From Henckelia pumila (lineage: Eukaryota > Streptophyta > Magnoliopsida > Lamiales > Gesneriaceae), in assembly GCF_033568475.1 (NCBI RefSeq), contig NC_133123.1:21190622-21254621 (forward strand): 64,000 bases of DNA. Direction: 5' to 3'. Position 1 is the stretch's first letter; every line of letters starts with the position of its first letter. The notes under the pieces were generated by a model. The model did no database searches and had not been told where the DNA came from. It saw nothing but the letters and a program-made list of their open reading frames with translations. Shown here one piece after another: positions 46,290 through 58,100 of the stretch. A program made the translations under genes and the position numbers.

Positions 46290-47351
46290 TTAGGGATAGT
46301 ATTTTTTCAAGTGCTGAGCATTCCACGGCCTTTTACCCTTCTTACCTTGAGCATCCTCCAAGTAATAGGTAGCTATTCCAGCTTTTCTTATTACCTTGAA
46401 TGGTCCTTCATACTTGGGATCCAACTTTCCTCTCTCTCCTGGATGTTGTATCTTTCGCATGACTAAGTCTCCCTCATGAAAAACCTTGGGGTACACTCTT
46501 TTATTGTAAGTCTTGGTCATTCTTTTGCGATAAGCTGTAAGCCTTATTGCTGCTCGGGTCCTGCTTTCTTCCATTAAGTCTAAATCCATTGCCCGTAGCT
46601 CTTGATTACTTTCTCCATACGCCATTATCCGCGCACTTTCTTGCCCTATTTCTGTTGGAAGGACAGCCTCTGTACCATATACCATGCTGAATGGTGTTTC
46701 GCCTGTGCCCGACCTAGTTGTAGTTCGATACGACCATAGCACTGATGGTAGTTCGTCCACCCACTTACCTTTGGTTGTATCCAATCGTGTTTTGAGAGCT
46801 TGAACTATCGTTCTGTTAGTGACTTCCACTTGTCCGTTCCCTTGCGAGTATGCGACAGATGTGAACACTTGTTCGATCTTCATCTTTTGACACCATGCTC
46901 GGACTTTAGCTCCACAGAACTGTCTCCCATTGTCTGAAGCGGCACGCTATATTTTTCCATAGAAAATTGAGCACTTCTTTCTCTGTAATTTTGGCCAGGG
47001 GCTTGCCTCTACCCATTTAGAAAAATAATCAACTGTTATTAACAAAAATTTCCTTTGTCCCGTGCTAATGGGGAATGGACCTACAATATCCATCCCCCAC
47101 TGATCAAAAGTACAAGCAGCCACTACTGCCTTCATGTATTCGGTCGGTCTCCACTGTAGGTTAGCGTACCTATGGCAATTATACCATGAATTAACCAGAG
47201 CTGATGAGTCTTTTCGCATGGTGGGCAAAAATAAACCAGCCAGGAGGGCTTTCTGAGCTAGGGAAAGACTGCCTAGATGACTTCCGCAAGCACCTTCATG
47301 AATTTCCCGTAGTACGTAATTTGCCTCATCGGAACCCAAACACTTCAACAA
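46290..47351 (-). pseudogene. Integrase of the Tat-type element, broken
   Basis: Zinc-binding region (REIHEGACGSH...C-RYA), the core first Asp in QWGMDIVGPFP, then a shift near 46950. The rest reads AYSQGNGQVEVTNRTI with the catalytic Glu, PFSMVYGTEAVLP and the C-terminal HEGDLVMRK...WNAQHLKKYYP, stop at 46290. Confidence 0.88.
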
Positions 47352-47411
47352 AGGTTGAGAGAAAGACCTTTTGAACAGAATTTGGTCGATTATGACGAAA
47401 CGAAGTGCCCT

Positions 47412-48020
47412 TCACTTTATTTCTTTAGCCTTCTTATTATCATTTGGCAACTCCTTCTTAGTCAGATATGTGTGTATGCCATATCTCCAATCCCCCTCTG
47501 GTACTTGGGCTATGATATTGTCAAGAGTTTCTAGCTGAGATACGAGTTCCCGACCTGAGACGATGGGAACAGGCCGGTCACTCAAGGCACTGGCCAAGTG
47601 GGCCAAATGGTCGGCCTTGGTATTTTCAGCTCGGGGGATGAGCTCTAAGTTCAGCTCGGTGAACCCTTCTTTAGCTTTGTCTAATGCCTTAGAATGTTTC
47701 ATCATCTTATCATCTTTGATCTCAAACTTTCCATTGCTCTGCCGGATGGCTAATTGGGAATCAGAGTAAAGAGTAGCTCGGGAAACACCCAAATTCCGTG
47801 CTGCCTTGAGTCTCAGTAATAGTGCCTCATATTCTGCTTCATTCGGAAATCCAGCCTAATGGAGATGTTAGTTTCTTCACCCCACGGAGATATTATAATA
47901 ATTCCAGCTCCACTCCCTGTTTGACATGATGATCCATGGACAAAAATTTTCCATAGCTTCTTCTTGATCTAATTGAACCGTCTCGGCCAAGAAATCAACT
48001 GGGGCTCGTACTCGTTCAAT
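47412..48020 (-). pseudogene. Second (archaeal-type) RNase H of the Tat-type element
   Basis: WKIFVHGSS at the start corresponds to the family's VDGSS, so the first catalytic Asp appears replaced by His. Then EAEYEALLLRLKAA, TLYSDSQLAIRQ and ENTKADHLAHLAS follow after a frameshift near 47875. A dual RNase H is diagnostic of the Tat branch. Confidence 0.8.
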
Positions 48021-48027
48021 TCTGTAA

Positions 48028-48730
48028 TCACCTGATCAGCCGGCCTGACGCATTTGGGTTTGCTGCAATCTTTCCCAAAGCACTATTAGTGAGTACGGTG
48101 ATGGGGTGTGAGAGGAAGTAAGACCTTAATTTTCTTGCTGTGATGACCAAAGCTAAAGCAAGCTTTTCCTGAGTTAAGTAATTGATCTCAGCCCCTTTCA
48201 AGGCATGACTCACAAAATAGACGGGCTGATGATTTACTCTGTCTTTCCTGACCAGAACCGAACTGGCTGCCCGAGAAGTAACAGCCAAATAAAGGAACAG
48301 TTCTTCCCCTTGAGTGGGCTTATTCAGTACGGGCAATTTCTTTAAGTAGGCCTTCAAATCCTGAAAGGCCTTTTCACTTTCCTCATTCCATTCAAAATTT
48401 TTCGTCTTCCTCAATGCTTTAAAGAAAGATAAGCTTTTATCCGCAGATCTGCTTATAAACCAAGCTAACGCCGTAATTCTTCCTGTTAATCTCTGTACTT
48501 CGTGTATATTTCTTGGGGAGCTCATGGAGATGATGGCTTGGACTTTTTCGGGGTTAGCCTCGATTCCCCTCCTTGTAACCATATAGCCCAGAAATTTTCC
48601 TGCTCGGACTCCAAAAGTGCATTTGCTAGGGTTCAACTTCAGTTGATAATTTTTCAGCGTCTGAAAGGTTTGAGTGAGGTCGGTAATGAACTGGTCAGCA
48701 GGTCTGGTAGATTGGATCCTCCAACTTCTT
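48028..48730 (-). pseudogene. Tat-type reverse transcriptase C-terminus and RNase H
   Basis: PADQFITDL leads into NPSKCTFGVRAGKFLGYMV (thumb/connection), TGRITALAWFISRSADK, and an RNase H remnant with PVYFVSHALKGAE and NYLTQEKLALAL. The catalytic palm (YVDD region) is deleted upstream. Stop at 48028. Non-functional remnant. Confidence 0.85.
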
Positions 48731-48801
48731 TATGAAGCAGGTCGGGTCGGGTACCAATGAACTCTGTACAAACAACAGCTAGGTCAGGGGGGCGCCAAAA
48801 G

Positions 48802-49295
48802 TGTTTTCGGCGTGACCCTTCCGATGCCTAAGTCAGTGTCGTGAAGGCAGAGAGTATGATGAGTGTGAAAACAAAAGAATATAGGTGTGTGAAGGTGAAT
48901 TGTGAATATTGGTGAATAGTGAGTAATGAATAATGAATAATGAATGAGCACAACCATAACAGTAACTGTATTTATAGGAGTAGAAAGAGCAAGTTACCTT
49001 AGTAGAAGTATAACATGTCCTGAGGTAGGACTTTTCATTCATTGGACCGCCCTTAAGCTTATCTCTATCTCATGAATATCTGTAAATGGTCAAGTTTATC
49101 TTGTATGTATTTGAGTCCTACTTGAACTAGAAAAGTACTCGCAGTCCATTAGGCCCAGCTCGGGTCGGCCCATAATGATCAGCCCTGGTCACAGTCCCAC
49201 ATAGCCCAAATTGGGCTGAAACTTGACATTGTTGGGTCATATCGGGTAAACCCATTATAAACGGGCTCGGGTTGAAATATTTTCTCGAGGTAACA
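48802..49295 (-). repeat. 5' LTR of the Tat-type element (~494 bp)
   Basis: In minus sense starts TGTTACCTCG and ends GCCGAAAACA, followed four bases later by the primer site. A TATA-like CTATAAATAC is near 48967-48976. The outer edge rests on the TG/CA rule only. Confidence 0.65.
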
Positions 49296-49589
49296 TATTT
49301 TAAATTCCAAATCATATTAGAAATTGTTGGAAAAATCATAAATGCTACTCTCTCTATACCATAAGTGAGTGTGGTTATTTTGTTAATTCATTTTTATTTA
49401 TATATTGTTTTAAAGATGTCCAAATTTTGAAATATGCATGGGTCACACACTCCATTGATTATTGACCTTACAATAAATGATATGATTGAGTGAATGAAGG
49501 AGAGGACTTTTACTAATAATAGAGCAAGAGAAGGAAGCGTCACTGCTTGGGAGGCTCAAACATTAATTACCAACTAAAGAGACGATTGT

Positions 49590-49709
49590 GGCAGTGTTTG
49601 GGAGAGTTTCTGGAAGCACTGCTTTTCTTTAATAAAATTTTGAAATTTTGTGAAATTTTGTTAAGAAAAAGCCGAGAAATGTTTATTAAAAACTCTTCCA
49701 AACACTACC
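49590..49709. mobile_element. Small MITE (120 bp), GTGTTTGGGA family
   Basis: GGCAGTGTTTGGGAGAGTTT and, in reverse, GGTAGTGTTTGGAAGAGTTT are terminal inverted repeats; the arms continue nearly to the centre. Related to 32214-32329. Confidence 0.75.
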
Positions 49710-49912
49710 TATACTCCTCGCATTGAATTATATTTTATTTTATTATCATCTAAAGATTGTTAGATCATATGAGTTCTACGTATATTTATGAGCGGCTCGT
49801 TCTTTATTTTGAGATCCAATGGTCGTACAGAGTGAATCTCGTTCATATATACATAACATAGAGAAATTCCAATTGTAGGAGACCCATTATAAGAAAAAAA
49901 AAATCATTAAAA

Positions 49913-50468
49913 AGAGCTTATAAGCTCTTACAGTTATGAGCTTATAAGTTGTTGGGACTTATTTAAAAAAAAAAGTTATTAAAGTGTTTGGGTAAACTTA
50001 TTTTAAACAACTTAAAGATGTTGATATGTTTGGTATTATAAGATTTTTTTGTTGTCAAAATTATCAAAAATGATATAATGCTATGGAGATAATGTTTCGA
50101 GTTATACATATACGAAAATAGTTTTAAAATTAACCTATATTAAAAAAATAAACTATTTTAATATTTTAATTTAGAAAAATCTATGTGATTTGGAAATTTT
50201 TTTAAAATAATATCTAATATTTAATTGTTGAATGATATGATCGAGATTTATGAAAATATTCAAGAAACTTTTGGAGAGATAAAATGTTAGAAAAAGATCT
50301 TTTTCAAAAAAGTAAGGTCACCTTTATTTTTTAAAAAACAGTTTATAAGTTGTCAAACAGTTTATTTTGACAGCTTATAAGCTGTTTGAAAAAAATTTTA
50401 CCAAACAAAATTTAAGAGCTTATAAACTCCAAAACAGTTTATAGAGCTTATAAGCTCAGCCAAACAAC
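49913..50468. mobile_element. Larger inverted-repeat element with AGCTTATAAGCT palindromes
   Basis: Both ends carry GAGCTTATAAGCT-type palindromes (49913-49950 and 50390-50456) in inverted arrangement, ending near GCCAAACAACC. AT-rich interior without frames. Probable MITE; ends and target duplication not fixed. Confidence 0.5.
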
Positions 50469-50489
50469 CTCTATTTCCGATTTTTCTAA

Positions 50490-50599
50490 AATAACCCGTT
50501 TTTTCTTTCTAAATTAATTAATGTCAAATGTATTTGTCATGAAAAATAACCCGTTTTTCCTTTCTAAATTAATTAATGTCAAATGTATTTGTCATGAAT
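50490..50599 (+). repeat. Tandem duplication, two ~55-bp copies
   Basis: AATAACCCG...GTATTTGTCATGAA occurs at about 50490 and again at about 50545 with almost no difference. Confidence 0.9.
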
Positions 50600-50774
50600 T
50601 CATAAATAATAGTCATCAAAGTAATTCAAATACTTGTGAGTCGACAACTCAATATATATAGATCACCACGTATCTCTCTGTCTCTTCAAACTCCACACAC
50701 AATAATTGAACTCGAGGAAGGAAAATCTGGCCACCATTTATACTCCAACAGGGAGAAACCAAAATCAAGAATAA

Positions 50775-51575
50775 AGGGAAGTTCTCAAACCAAATACAAG
50801 CACTCCAAGTGAAAATGTGGTGAAAGGTTTGAAGAACAAGATCAGGCTTCTCCGAGGTGGGATCAATGAGATCATGGCCATAAGAGAGATTGAGAGCCGA
50901 GTTTACGAGGAACAATTGATTGATTTTGCAGTCAAGAAAGAGAAGTGGAAGAGGGAAAAGAGAAGATTGCAAGAAGAGATGAAGAAACTGAGAATGAGGT
51001 TTGTAGAAGAGAGGTCGTCCAAGTACTATTGCATATAAAGAAATGTAGGGGCGATGGATTTGAGCCAAAGGTGTAATTTGAACATCGAGTGGGAGATATT
51101 GAAGAGAGATGAAACTTTGGAGAAATGGAAAGAGCTTTATTTTGCTATAAAAGTTGAGCTTGATGAGCTTATTCAAAGGACACATGGAGGTAAAAAAATT
51201 GATAATTAAATAAAAATCAACCACGTTCATATTTTGTCTTTGGTTTTTGCATAAAGTTTCTACTTTTTAGCTCTAAATTGTTGAACAACGTGATTATTAT
51301 ATTTACAAGAAGAAGTGATCGGTTCTCTTTTCATCTTTATTTTTTTTGTAGGGGAAAGGCTTTGTTGGGATAGAAAGGAAGAAGATATACCAGAAGAGCA
51401 CAAGAAAGCACTGAAAGTCAAGGAAGAAAGGATTGAATCTCTTGAAGCAAAGTTAGCATCCATGGAAGATCAAGAAATCAAAAAGCAAAGAGAGGTGGAC
51501 ATACTGAGACAAAGCCTGAGAATTATGAGCCACGGGAAGAAATTAAACAACAAAATTGGCCAAACAAGATACTAA
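50775..51575 (+). pseudogene. Plant coiled-coil protein of unknown function, interrupted by a stop
   Basis: Two exons, about 50775-51189 and 51352-51575, joined by a GT-AG intron with matching phase. The product is Lys/Glu-rich and predicted coiled coil: KNKIRLLRGGINEIM, a KKEKWKREKRRLQEE helix, then LEKWKELYFAIKVELDELIQ and the end REVDILRQSLRIMSH. I recognise the general pattern of a small plant family of unknown function. No ATG precedes the conserved start; the first in-frame ATG is at 50874. A TAA at 51036-51038 interrupts exon 1 while conserved-looking sequence continues in frame after it. Probably a pseudogene, unless an upstream exon and unusual splicing rescue it. Confidence 0.6.
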
Positions 51576-52183
51576 GGCATATCATATTGTTAAATTACAT
51601 GTAATAAAGTTAAGGTTGTGTCTCATGTTACATCAAGCGTGAAGCATAAGCTCTACATATGCAATATTGTTGTCAGTACATTGGCCTACATCATATTTTC
51701 TACCTTATCTCCTGAGTGTGAATTTTCAAGTACCTTGCAAGTTCAAGCACATTGATTTAGTCGTAAACAGATTACAGAAACTATCAACTTAACTTTTTCG
51801 AAAATCATGTATGCTTCAATTTCATAAAGATCATAATGAAGAAGAAGGCATGGACTTGTAAAAGGCAAAATCATCCAACAATGGTGTGGGGGTTGGGGGT
51901 ATTGCTGTATTCATAGGCCGTAGCAGTCGCGGGGACTACTTTTGTATTCGAACCTGACTTGAGGGACTTCGACATAATTAGTATTCCCACAGCACGATGA
52001 AGAATCCTTGATCGCATCCCACAATATTAGTTGTACACCTTGATGTCATGAACCACCCGCTAAGCAACGCTTGCAGCTGACGCAGCCAAAAAAATCCACA
52101 GCAGTGAACTGTAAAATGATCCGACCAGTGTGGAACAATACAGTTATACTCGTTTTGCTGATGTCGTGAAATGTGCATTCTAT
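51576..52183. other. Intergenic, likely contains the lipase 3' UTR
   Basis: No further frame supported. The coiled-coil gene and the lipase gene converge here. Confidence 0.45.
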
Positions 52184-55100
52184 TCAAATCGATAGCTTTT
52201 GATCTGTCACAGGTTCTGTCCCGCCAACAATCTGATAGTTGGATCTCACATTCTGACATTGTGACAAGAAGGTATTATGTTAATCTACAATTTCAAAAGA
52301 TGAGGCATTTTGATATGGCACTGGTGAAGAAAAAGGTTACCTCTAGCAATGAAATGTAGTAGAAATCCTCCATATGCTGCATGAGAGCACTTCCATCTCG
52401 AATTGATCGGAATATGTTAATCTCTGTGTTTAATATCTTTTCGATGAGTTCTTTCTCTCCTCTCATCTGTTCCACCACAAAATGAAAAAGGATGCAACAT
52501 TAGCATAACGTACAGTCGGAAAAACCAACCTGCAATGCTTACAAATGGTAAAGAAAATTTCTTTATAATCTGGTAGTTTATTACCAAGCCATTCCAAAAG
52601 TTTAAGTTGCTGAACAGTGGACCACCAATAATTTTTTGCAAACTAAAAGCAATAACGGAAATATCAAAGGGAAAACGTGAGGAAAGTGCGTTGGAACTTG
52701 GGATCTCCCGCTTTCATGTACAATCCATACCAAAAGCTTTAAGTCGAGGGGCAAAGTCCGGCAGTAATTTTGTAAATCCCACCTAAAGAAATCCCAAATT
52801 TACATTTTGATGCATCCTGTAGAATAATGGAACAAAGTTAGGAATTGATTCTACTGTAAATATAGAGTAGATTAGATTAGATTATATTTGATTAATTATG
52901 GAATTTAGCTAAGATTTAGTCCTAATTTTGTGGTGATTGATTTGTGTCCTTTACTTGTATAAATATTGTATTCGGTGGAAATAAGATTAAATTCTTCTCT
53001 CAAATCTTCATGGTATCAAAGCCTACCCTCAAAACCCTAGCCTTCTTCATCGTAAAAATCAGACAGAACCTACCCTCAAAACCCTAGCCTCCTTCATACA
53101 TGGCCGCTGAAACAAAAAGCCCAACTCGTGAGATGACCTCCAAAACAGAACCGACTTCAGCGGTGAACCACGCAGGAGTCGAAAACTCTTCTCTGTTTAT
53201 CACATGTCACAAACTCAACGGGCATAATTTTCTCCAGTGGTCGCAGTCCGTATGGATGTATATTTGTGGGAAAGGCAAGGACGAATATCTTACGGGGGAA
53301 GTCACTGCACCTGAGAAGACAGACCCAAAATTCAGAGTGTGGAAGATTGAAAACCACATGGTAATGTCTTGGCTAATCAATTCAATGAATAATGATATAG
53401 GAGAGAATTTCCTACTCTATGCAACCGCAAAAGAAATATGGGATGCCGTTGAAGGAAACATACTCGGATTCCGAAAACACCTCAGAAACATTTGAAATTG
53501 AAGCTGCACTCCATGACCTCCGACAAGGAGATCTCTCTGTTACCCAATATTTCAACACTCTTTCTCGACATTGGCAGCAACTTGACTTGCTTGAAGTTCA
53601 CTCCTGGACATGTCCTAATGATACAGAGTTGTATCGGAGAATTGTGGAGCAGAAACGCACTTTCAAATTCCTTCTTGGACTGAACAAAAATCTGGATGAA
53701 GTCAGAGGGAGAATAATGGGGACCAAACCTCTTCTAAAGATCAGGGAAGCTTTCTCAGAGGTTCGTCGTGAAGAAAGTAGGAAGAAGGTTATGATGGGAA
53801 CTCAAAGCCCTGCCCCATTACTTGAAGGATCTGCCCTTGCAGCAAGAGGGCCTTCACCAAATAGCTATAGTGAAAATCGCCAGCAAAAGGGGAGACCATG
53901 GTGTGACAACTGCCAAAGACCTGGACACAATAGAGAAACATGCTGGAAACTTCATGGAAAACCAGCTGATTGGAAGCCACGTAAAACATTCAAGGAAAAG
54001 GAAAGTCGTGCCCATTATACCACTGCTGCAGAAGAGACACCAGCCCAAATTGAAAGCTGCCCCTTCACTAAAGAACAACTTGATATGCTCCAGAAACTCC
54101 TACATCAAAATCCTGCGAGTAATCTAACTTCTGGAACAGGAATGTTGGCACATAAAGGTAAATTATCAAATGCCTTTACAGTGAATAAGCAACACGGTCA
54201 ACAATGGATTATTGATTCTGGAGCTTCAGACCATATGACGGGAGATAGAACTGTATTTCATGACTACAGCCCCCGTAATGAGAATTATACAGTTCGTATC
54301 GCTGATGGATCTCTCTCAAAAGTTGCTGGAATAGGTTCAGTCATGGTTGCAAAGGATCTGAATCTGAATTCTGTCCTTCATGTTCCTAATCTGGATTGTA
54401 ATTTATTATCAATCAGCAAATTAACTCATGATCTCAATTGTGAAGCTAAATTTTTCTCCAACTTGTGTGAATTTCAGGAATTGGATTCGGGGAGGATGAT
54501 TGTCAGTGCTGAGATGAGCTCCGGACTCTATTTCCTCAAGGTTGACACTCCTCGCAGAAGACAAGCTCAAAATGCAAGTTGTGTGTCATCTAAGAGGATT
54601 TATTTAACTAAATAACCTCCGTTTGACCATGATTTGGAAATATAACATTCTCAATTTTTTTTCTTTGTTTTGTTTTTGCATTTCCTTTGTATTTGAAGGT
54701 TATTTTGCAAATTTTTTTTGAAAAAAGGTCATAAATCAAAAAATTTGGTTGACCAAGGTCATTTTTCAAACTCTCCCTCATCTAAGAGCCAGCCAAACTT
54801 AGGTCCTCATGTCAATAAAGATAGTGAAATCATGTTATGGCACTATCGTCTAGGACATCCAAATTTCTTTTATCTAGAAAAATTGTTTCCATCTTTATTT
54901 ATCAATAAAAATCCCAAATATTTCAGTTGTGAGACTTGCCAGTATGCGAAACATACTCGTAGTAGTTATCCCAGAATTTCATATATACCTTCTCACCCTT
55001 TTGCCATGATTCATAGTGATGTATGGGGTCCCTCAAAGGAAAAAAATATAACAGGAGCTCGGTGGTTTGTATCATTTGTAGATGATCACACCAAATTGAC

Positions 55101-58100
55101 TTGGGTATTCTTGATGAAAGAAAAATCAGAAGTTGGTCAAATTTTTCAAAATTTCACTTTCATGATTCAAACTCAATTCCAAACCAAAATCCAAGTCTTG
55201 AAAACTGACAATGCCAAAGAATATTTCACTTCAGCTCTTGGAAACTTCCTCTTGAGTCAGGGAATAATCCACCTAAGTTCTTGCGTTGATACCCCACAAC
55301 AAAATGGGATTGCTGAGAGGAAAAATAGGCATTTGTTGGAGGTAGCAAGGTCTCTCATGTTCTCCACTCACGTGCCTAAACATTACTGGGGGGAAGCAGT
55401 TCTTACAGCCACATACCTCATTAACCGAGTGACATCCAGAATCCTTAATTTCCAAACACCTCGTCAATCCCTTCTCCAAGTCTTTCCACATACAAAAATC
55501 ATCTCAAACTTGGATCCAAAAATATTTGGGTGCTCTGCATTTGTTCATATACATCGGCAACATCGCAGTAAATTGGACCCCAAATCCATCAAATGTATCT
55601 TCATAGGGTATTCCTCACACCAAAAAGGATATAAGTGCTACTCTCCGATTACCAAAAGGGTTTATAACTCTATGGATGTAACATTTTTTGAGCACCAATC
55701 CTTCTATACCAAAACTGTTATGCAGGGGGAGAATTTGAGAGCATATCAGTTTTTTGAGACCATAAATCTTGAGGATCACTCACCATTATCTTCCACTCCT
55801 TCACCTTTCAGTTCTCTGCCCATTATCAGTGGTCAATCTGAAGTTATTGATAAAATTTCAGACGTTCCAGCAACCACTATACCTGAAAGTCATCTTTTTA
55901 CAAGCCCATCTAAAAATCAGATTCCTAGCCATTCTCAAACAACGCAAACTGCAAATAATGAGCTTCATGTTTACACGAGGAGAAGAAGACCCGAGAGGAT
56001 AATAGAGCAGCCAGCTCTTCCCACATTTGACCAGGAATCTCAGCCGAGTTCAAGTCCTTCTCAAAGTCACTCAGGTACAGAAGCTACTGGTCAGTTTGGT
56101 CTTGAAAATCCAGCACCTTATACTGATGATTTGAACATTCCAATTGCTTTGAGGAAAGGTGTTAGAGTGTGCACTAATCATCCTATATGCAGATTTGTTT
56201 CTTATGATGGATTATCTTCTTCCTATCAAGCTTTTGTCACTACGCTTGATAGTGTACAGATTCCCGATTCCATCCAGGAGGCCCTGGAGAATTCAGAATG
56301 GAGAAAGGCAGTCAATGAAGAAATAAAAGCTTTGGAAAAGAATGGCACATGGGTTATCTCTGATCTTCCTCATGGAAATAAACCGGTTGGATGTAAGTGG
56401 ATTTTCACCATTAAACACAAGGCCGATGGAAGTATTGAGAGATTGAAAGCTCGACTTGTAGCCAAAGGCTTCACTCAATCTTATGGAGTAGATTACCAAG
56501 AAACTTTTGCCCCAGTGGCCAAACTCAACACTATTCGAGTTCTTTTTTCTCTTGCAGCTAACTTGGATTGGCCTTTACATCAACTTGATGTCAAAAATGC
56601 ATTTCTCAATGGAAATTTGGAGGAAGAAGTTTATATGGAGGTACCCCCAGGGTTTGAAACATCTTTCAAGGATAACAAGGTATGCAAACTCAACAAGTCC
56701 CTGTATGGGCTTAAACAGTCACCTCGAGCATGGTTTGGCAGGTTTGCAAGTTCAGTAATGAAACAAGGATACATTCAATGTCAAACTGATCATACTCTAT
56801 TTGTTAAGTTCTCATCAAACAAGAAAATAGCAGTCTTGATAGTGTACGTAGATGACATTATCTTAACAGGTGATTATGATGAGGAACTTTCAAAAATGAA
56901 GAAACATTTAGCCGAGGAATTTGAAATCAAAGATCTTGGATATCTCAAATACTTTCTTGGTATGGAGGTGGCTCGATCGAAGAAAGGCATATTTATCTCT
57001 CAACGTAAATACGTCCTAGATCTACTCAAAGAAACAGGCATGCTTGGATGTAAACCAGCAGACACTCCGATGGACTCTACTAAGAAGTTGGGAACCGAAG
57101 AGGAAAGTGCACCTGTTGATAAGGGAAGCTATCAGAGACTTGTAGGACGCCTTATCTACCTCTCACATTCTCGACCTGATATCGGATTTGCGGTTAGTGT
57201 TGTAAGTCGATTTATGAACAATCCAAGAGAAGAACACATGGAAGCTGTGAAGAGAATTTTGAGATATTTGAAAATGACACCAGGGAAAGGACTGATGTAC
57301 AAAAAGAATAATGACAGAAATGTTGAAGTTTTCTCAGATGCAGATTGGGCAGGAGACATATCAGATAGGCGGTCAACATCTAGATATTGTTCCTATGTTT
57401 GGGGAAACCTTGTGACCTGGAAAAGTAAGAAACAATCTGTAGTTTCAAGAAGTAGCGCAGAAGCTGAGCTTAGATCTCTGACTCTGGGTGTTTGTGAAGG
57501 AATATGGATACATCGATTGCTGGAAGAATTGGGGATATCTACAGGAAAACCTATCAAGATGTTCTGTGACAATCAAGCTGCCATTAGCATTGCAAAGAAC
57601 CCTGTGCATCATGATAGAACGAAACACATCGAGATCGATTGATATTTCATTTCAGAAAAAGTTGAGAAGGCAATTATACAATTGATCCATATTTCTACAA
57701 AATCACAAACAGCGGACATACTCACTAAAGCTCTTCCAAGAACTAACTTTGAAGAACTTAGTCACAAGCTGTGCATGTACAATATCTATGCCCAGCTTGA
57801 GGGGGAGTGTAGAATAATGGAACAAAGTTAGGAATTGATTCTACTGTAAATATAGAGTAGATTAGATTAGATTATATTTGATTAATTATGGAATTTAGCT
57901 AAGATTTAGTCCTAATTTTGTGGTGATTGATTTGTGTCCTTTACTTGTATAAATATTGTATTCGGTGGAAATAAGATTAAATTCTTCTCTCAAATCTTCA
58001 ACATGAAAGATTTAGTTGCAGCAATCAGCTTTACATTCCTACTAAGTTAACTTGGACAGGACAATATGCAGTATGCACATCAAAACGTACCAAAAATGTT

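Larger units (their letters stand above)
46250..49295 (-). mobile_element. Deleted Tat-type Ty3/gypsy element with 5' LTR
   Basis: Minus-strand order: 5' LTR (49295-48802), primer site TGGCGCCCCCC (48797-48787), a large deletion, then the reverse transcriptase thumb and first RNase H (48730-48028), a second archaeal-type RNase H (about 48020-47412) and integrase (47351-46290). The second RNase H and this primer-site type mark the Tat/Retand/Ogre branch. Gag, protease and most of reverse transcriptase are missing, frames shift between blocks, and no 3' LTR was found at the left edge. It lies just upstream of the first myosin-tail exon. Confidence 0.85.
52818..58000 (+). mobile_element. Ty1/copia element with identical 193-bp LTRs, defective, no TSD
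   Basis: LTRs 52818-53010 and 57808-58000 look identical (TGTAGAATAATGG to CAAATCTTCA). The primer site TGGTATCAAAGC (one mismatch to the Met site) is at 53011 and the purine tract TTGAGGGGGAG at 57797-57807. Gag, protease, integrase, reverse transcriptase and RNase H follow in copia order, broken by a frameshift near 53449, stops between 54613 and 54717, and TGA at 57640. Flanks CATCC and ACATG do not match, so no target duplication. It lies in a lipase intron, antisense to the gene. The gag type and RT are close to the element at 59034. Confidence 0.93.

Noticed and set aside
51978..52259. 93-codon minus-strand frame beginning MSECEIQLSDC
   Set aside because: It is an out-of-frame reading of the last lipase exon and its 3' UTR; the spliced frame NVRSNYQ fits the family.
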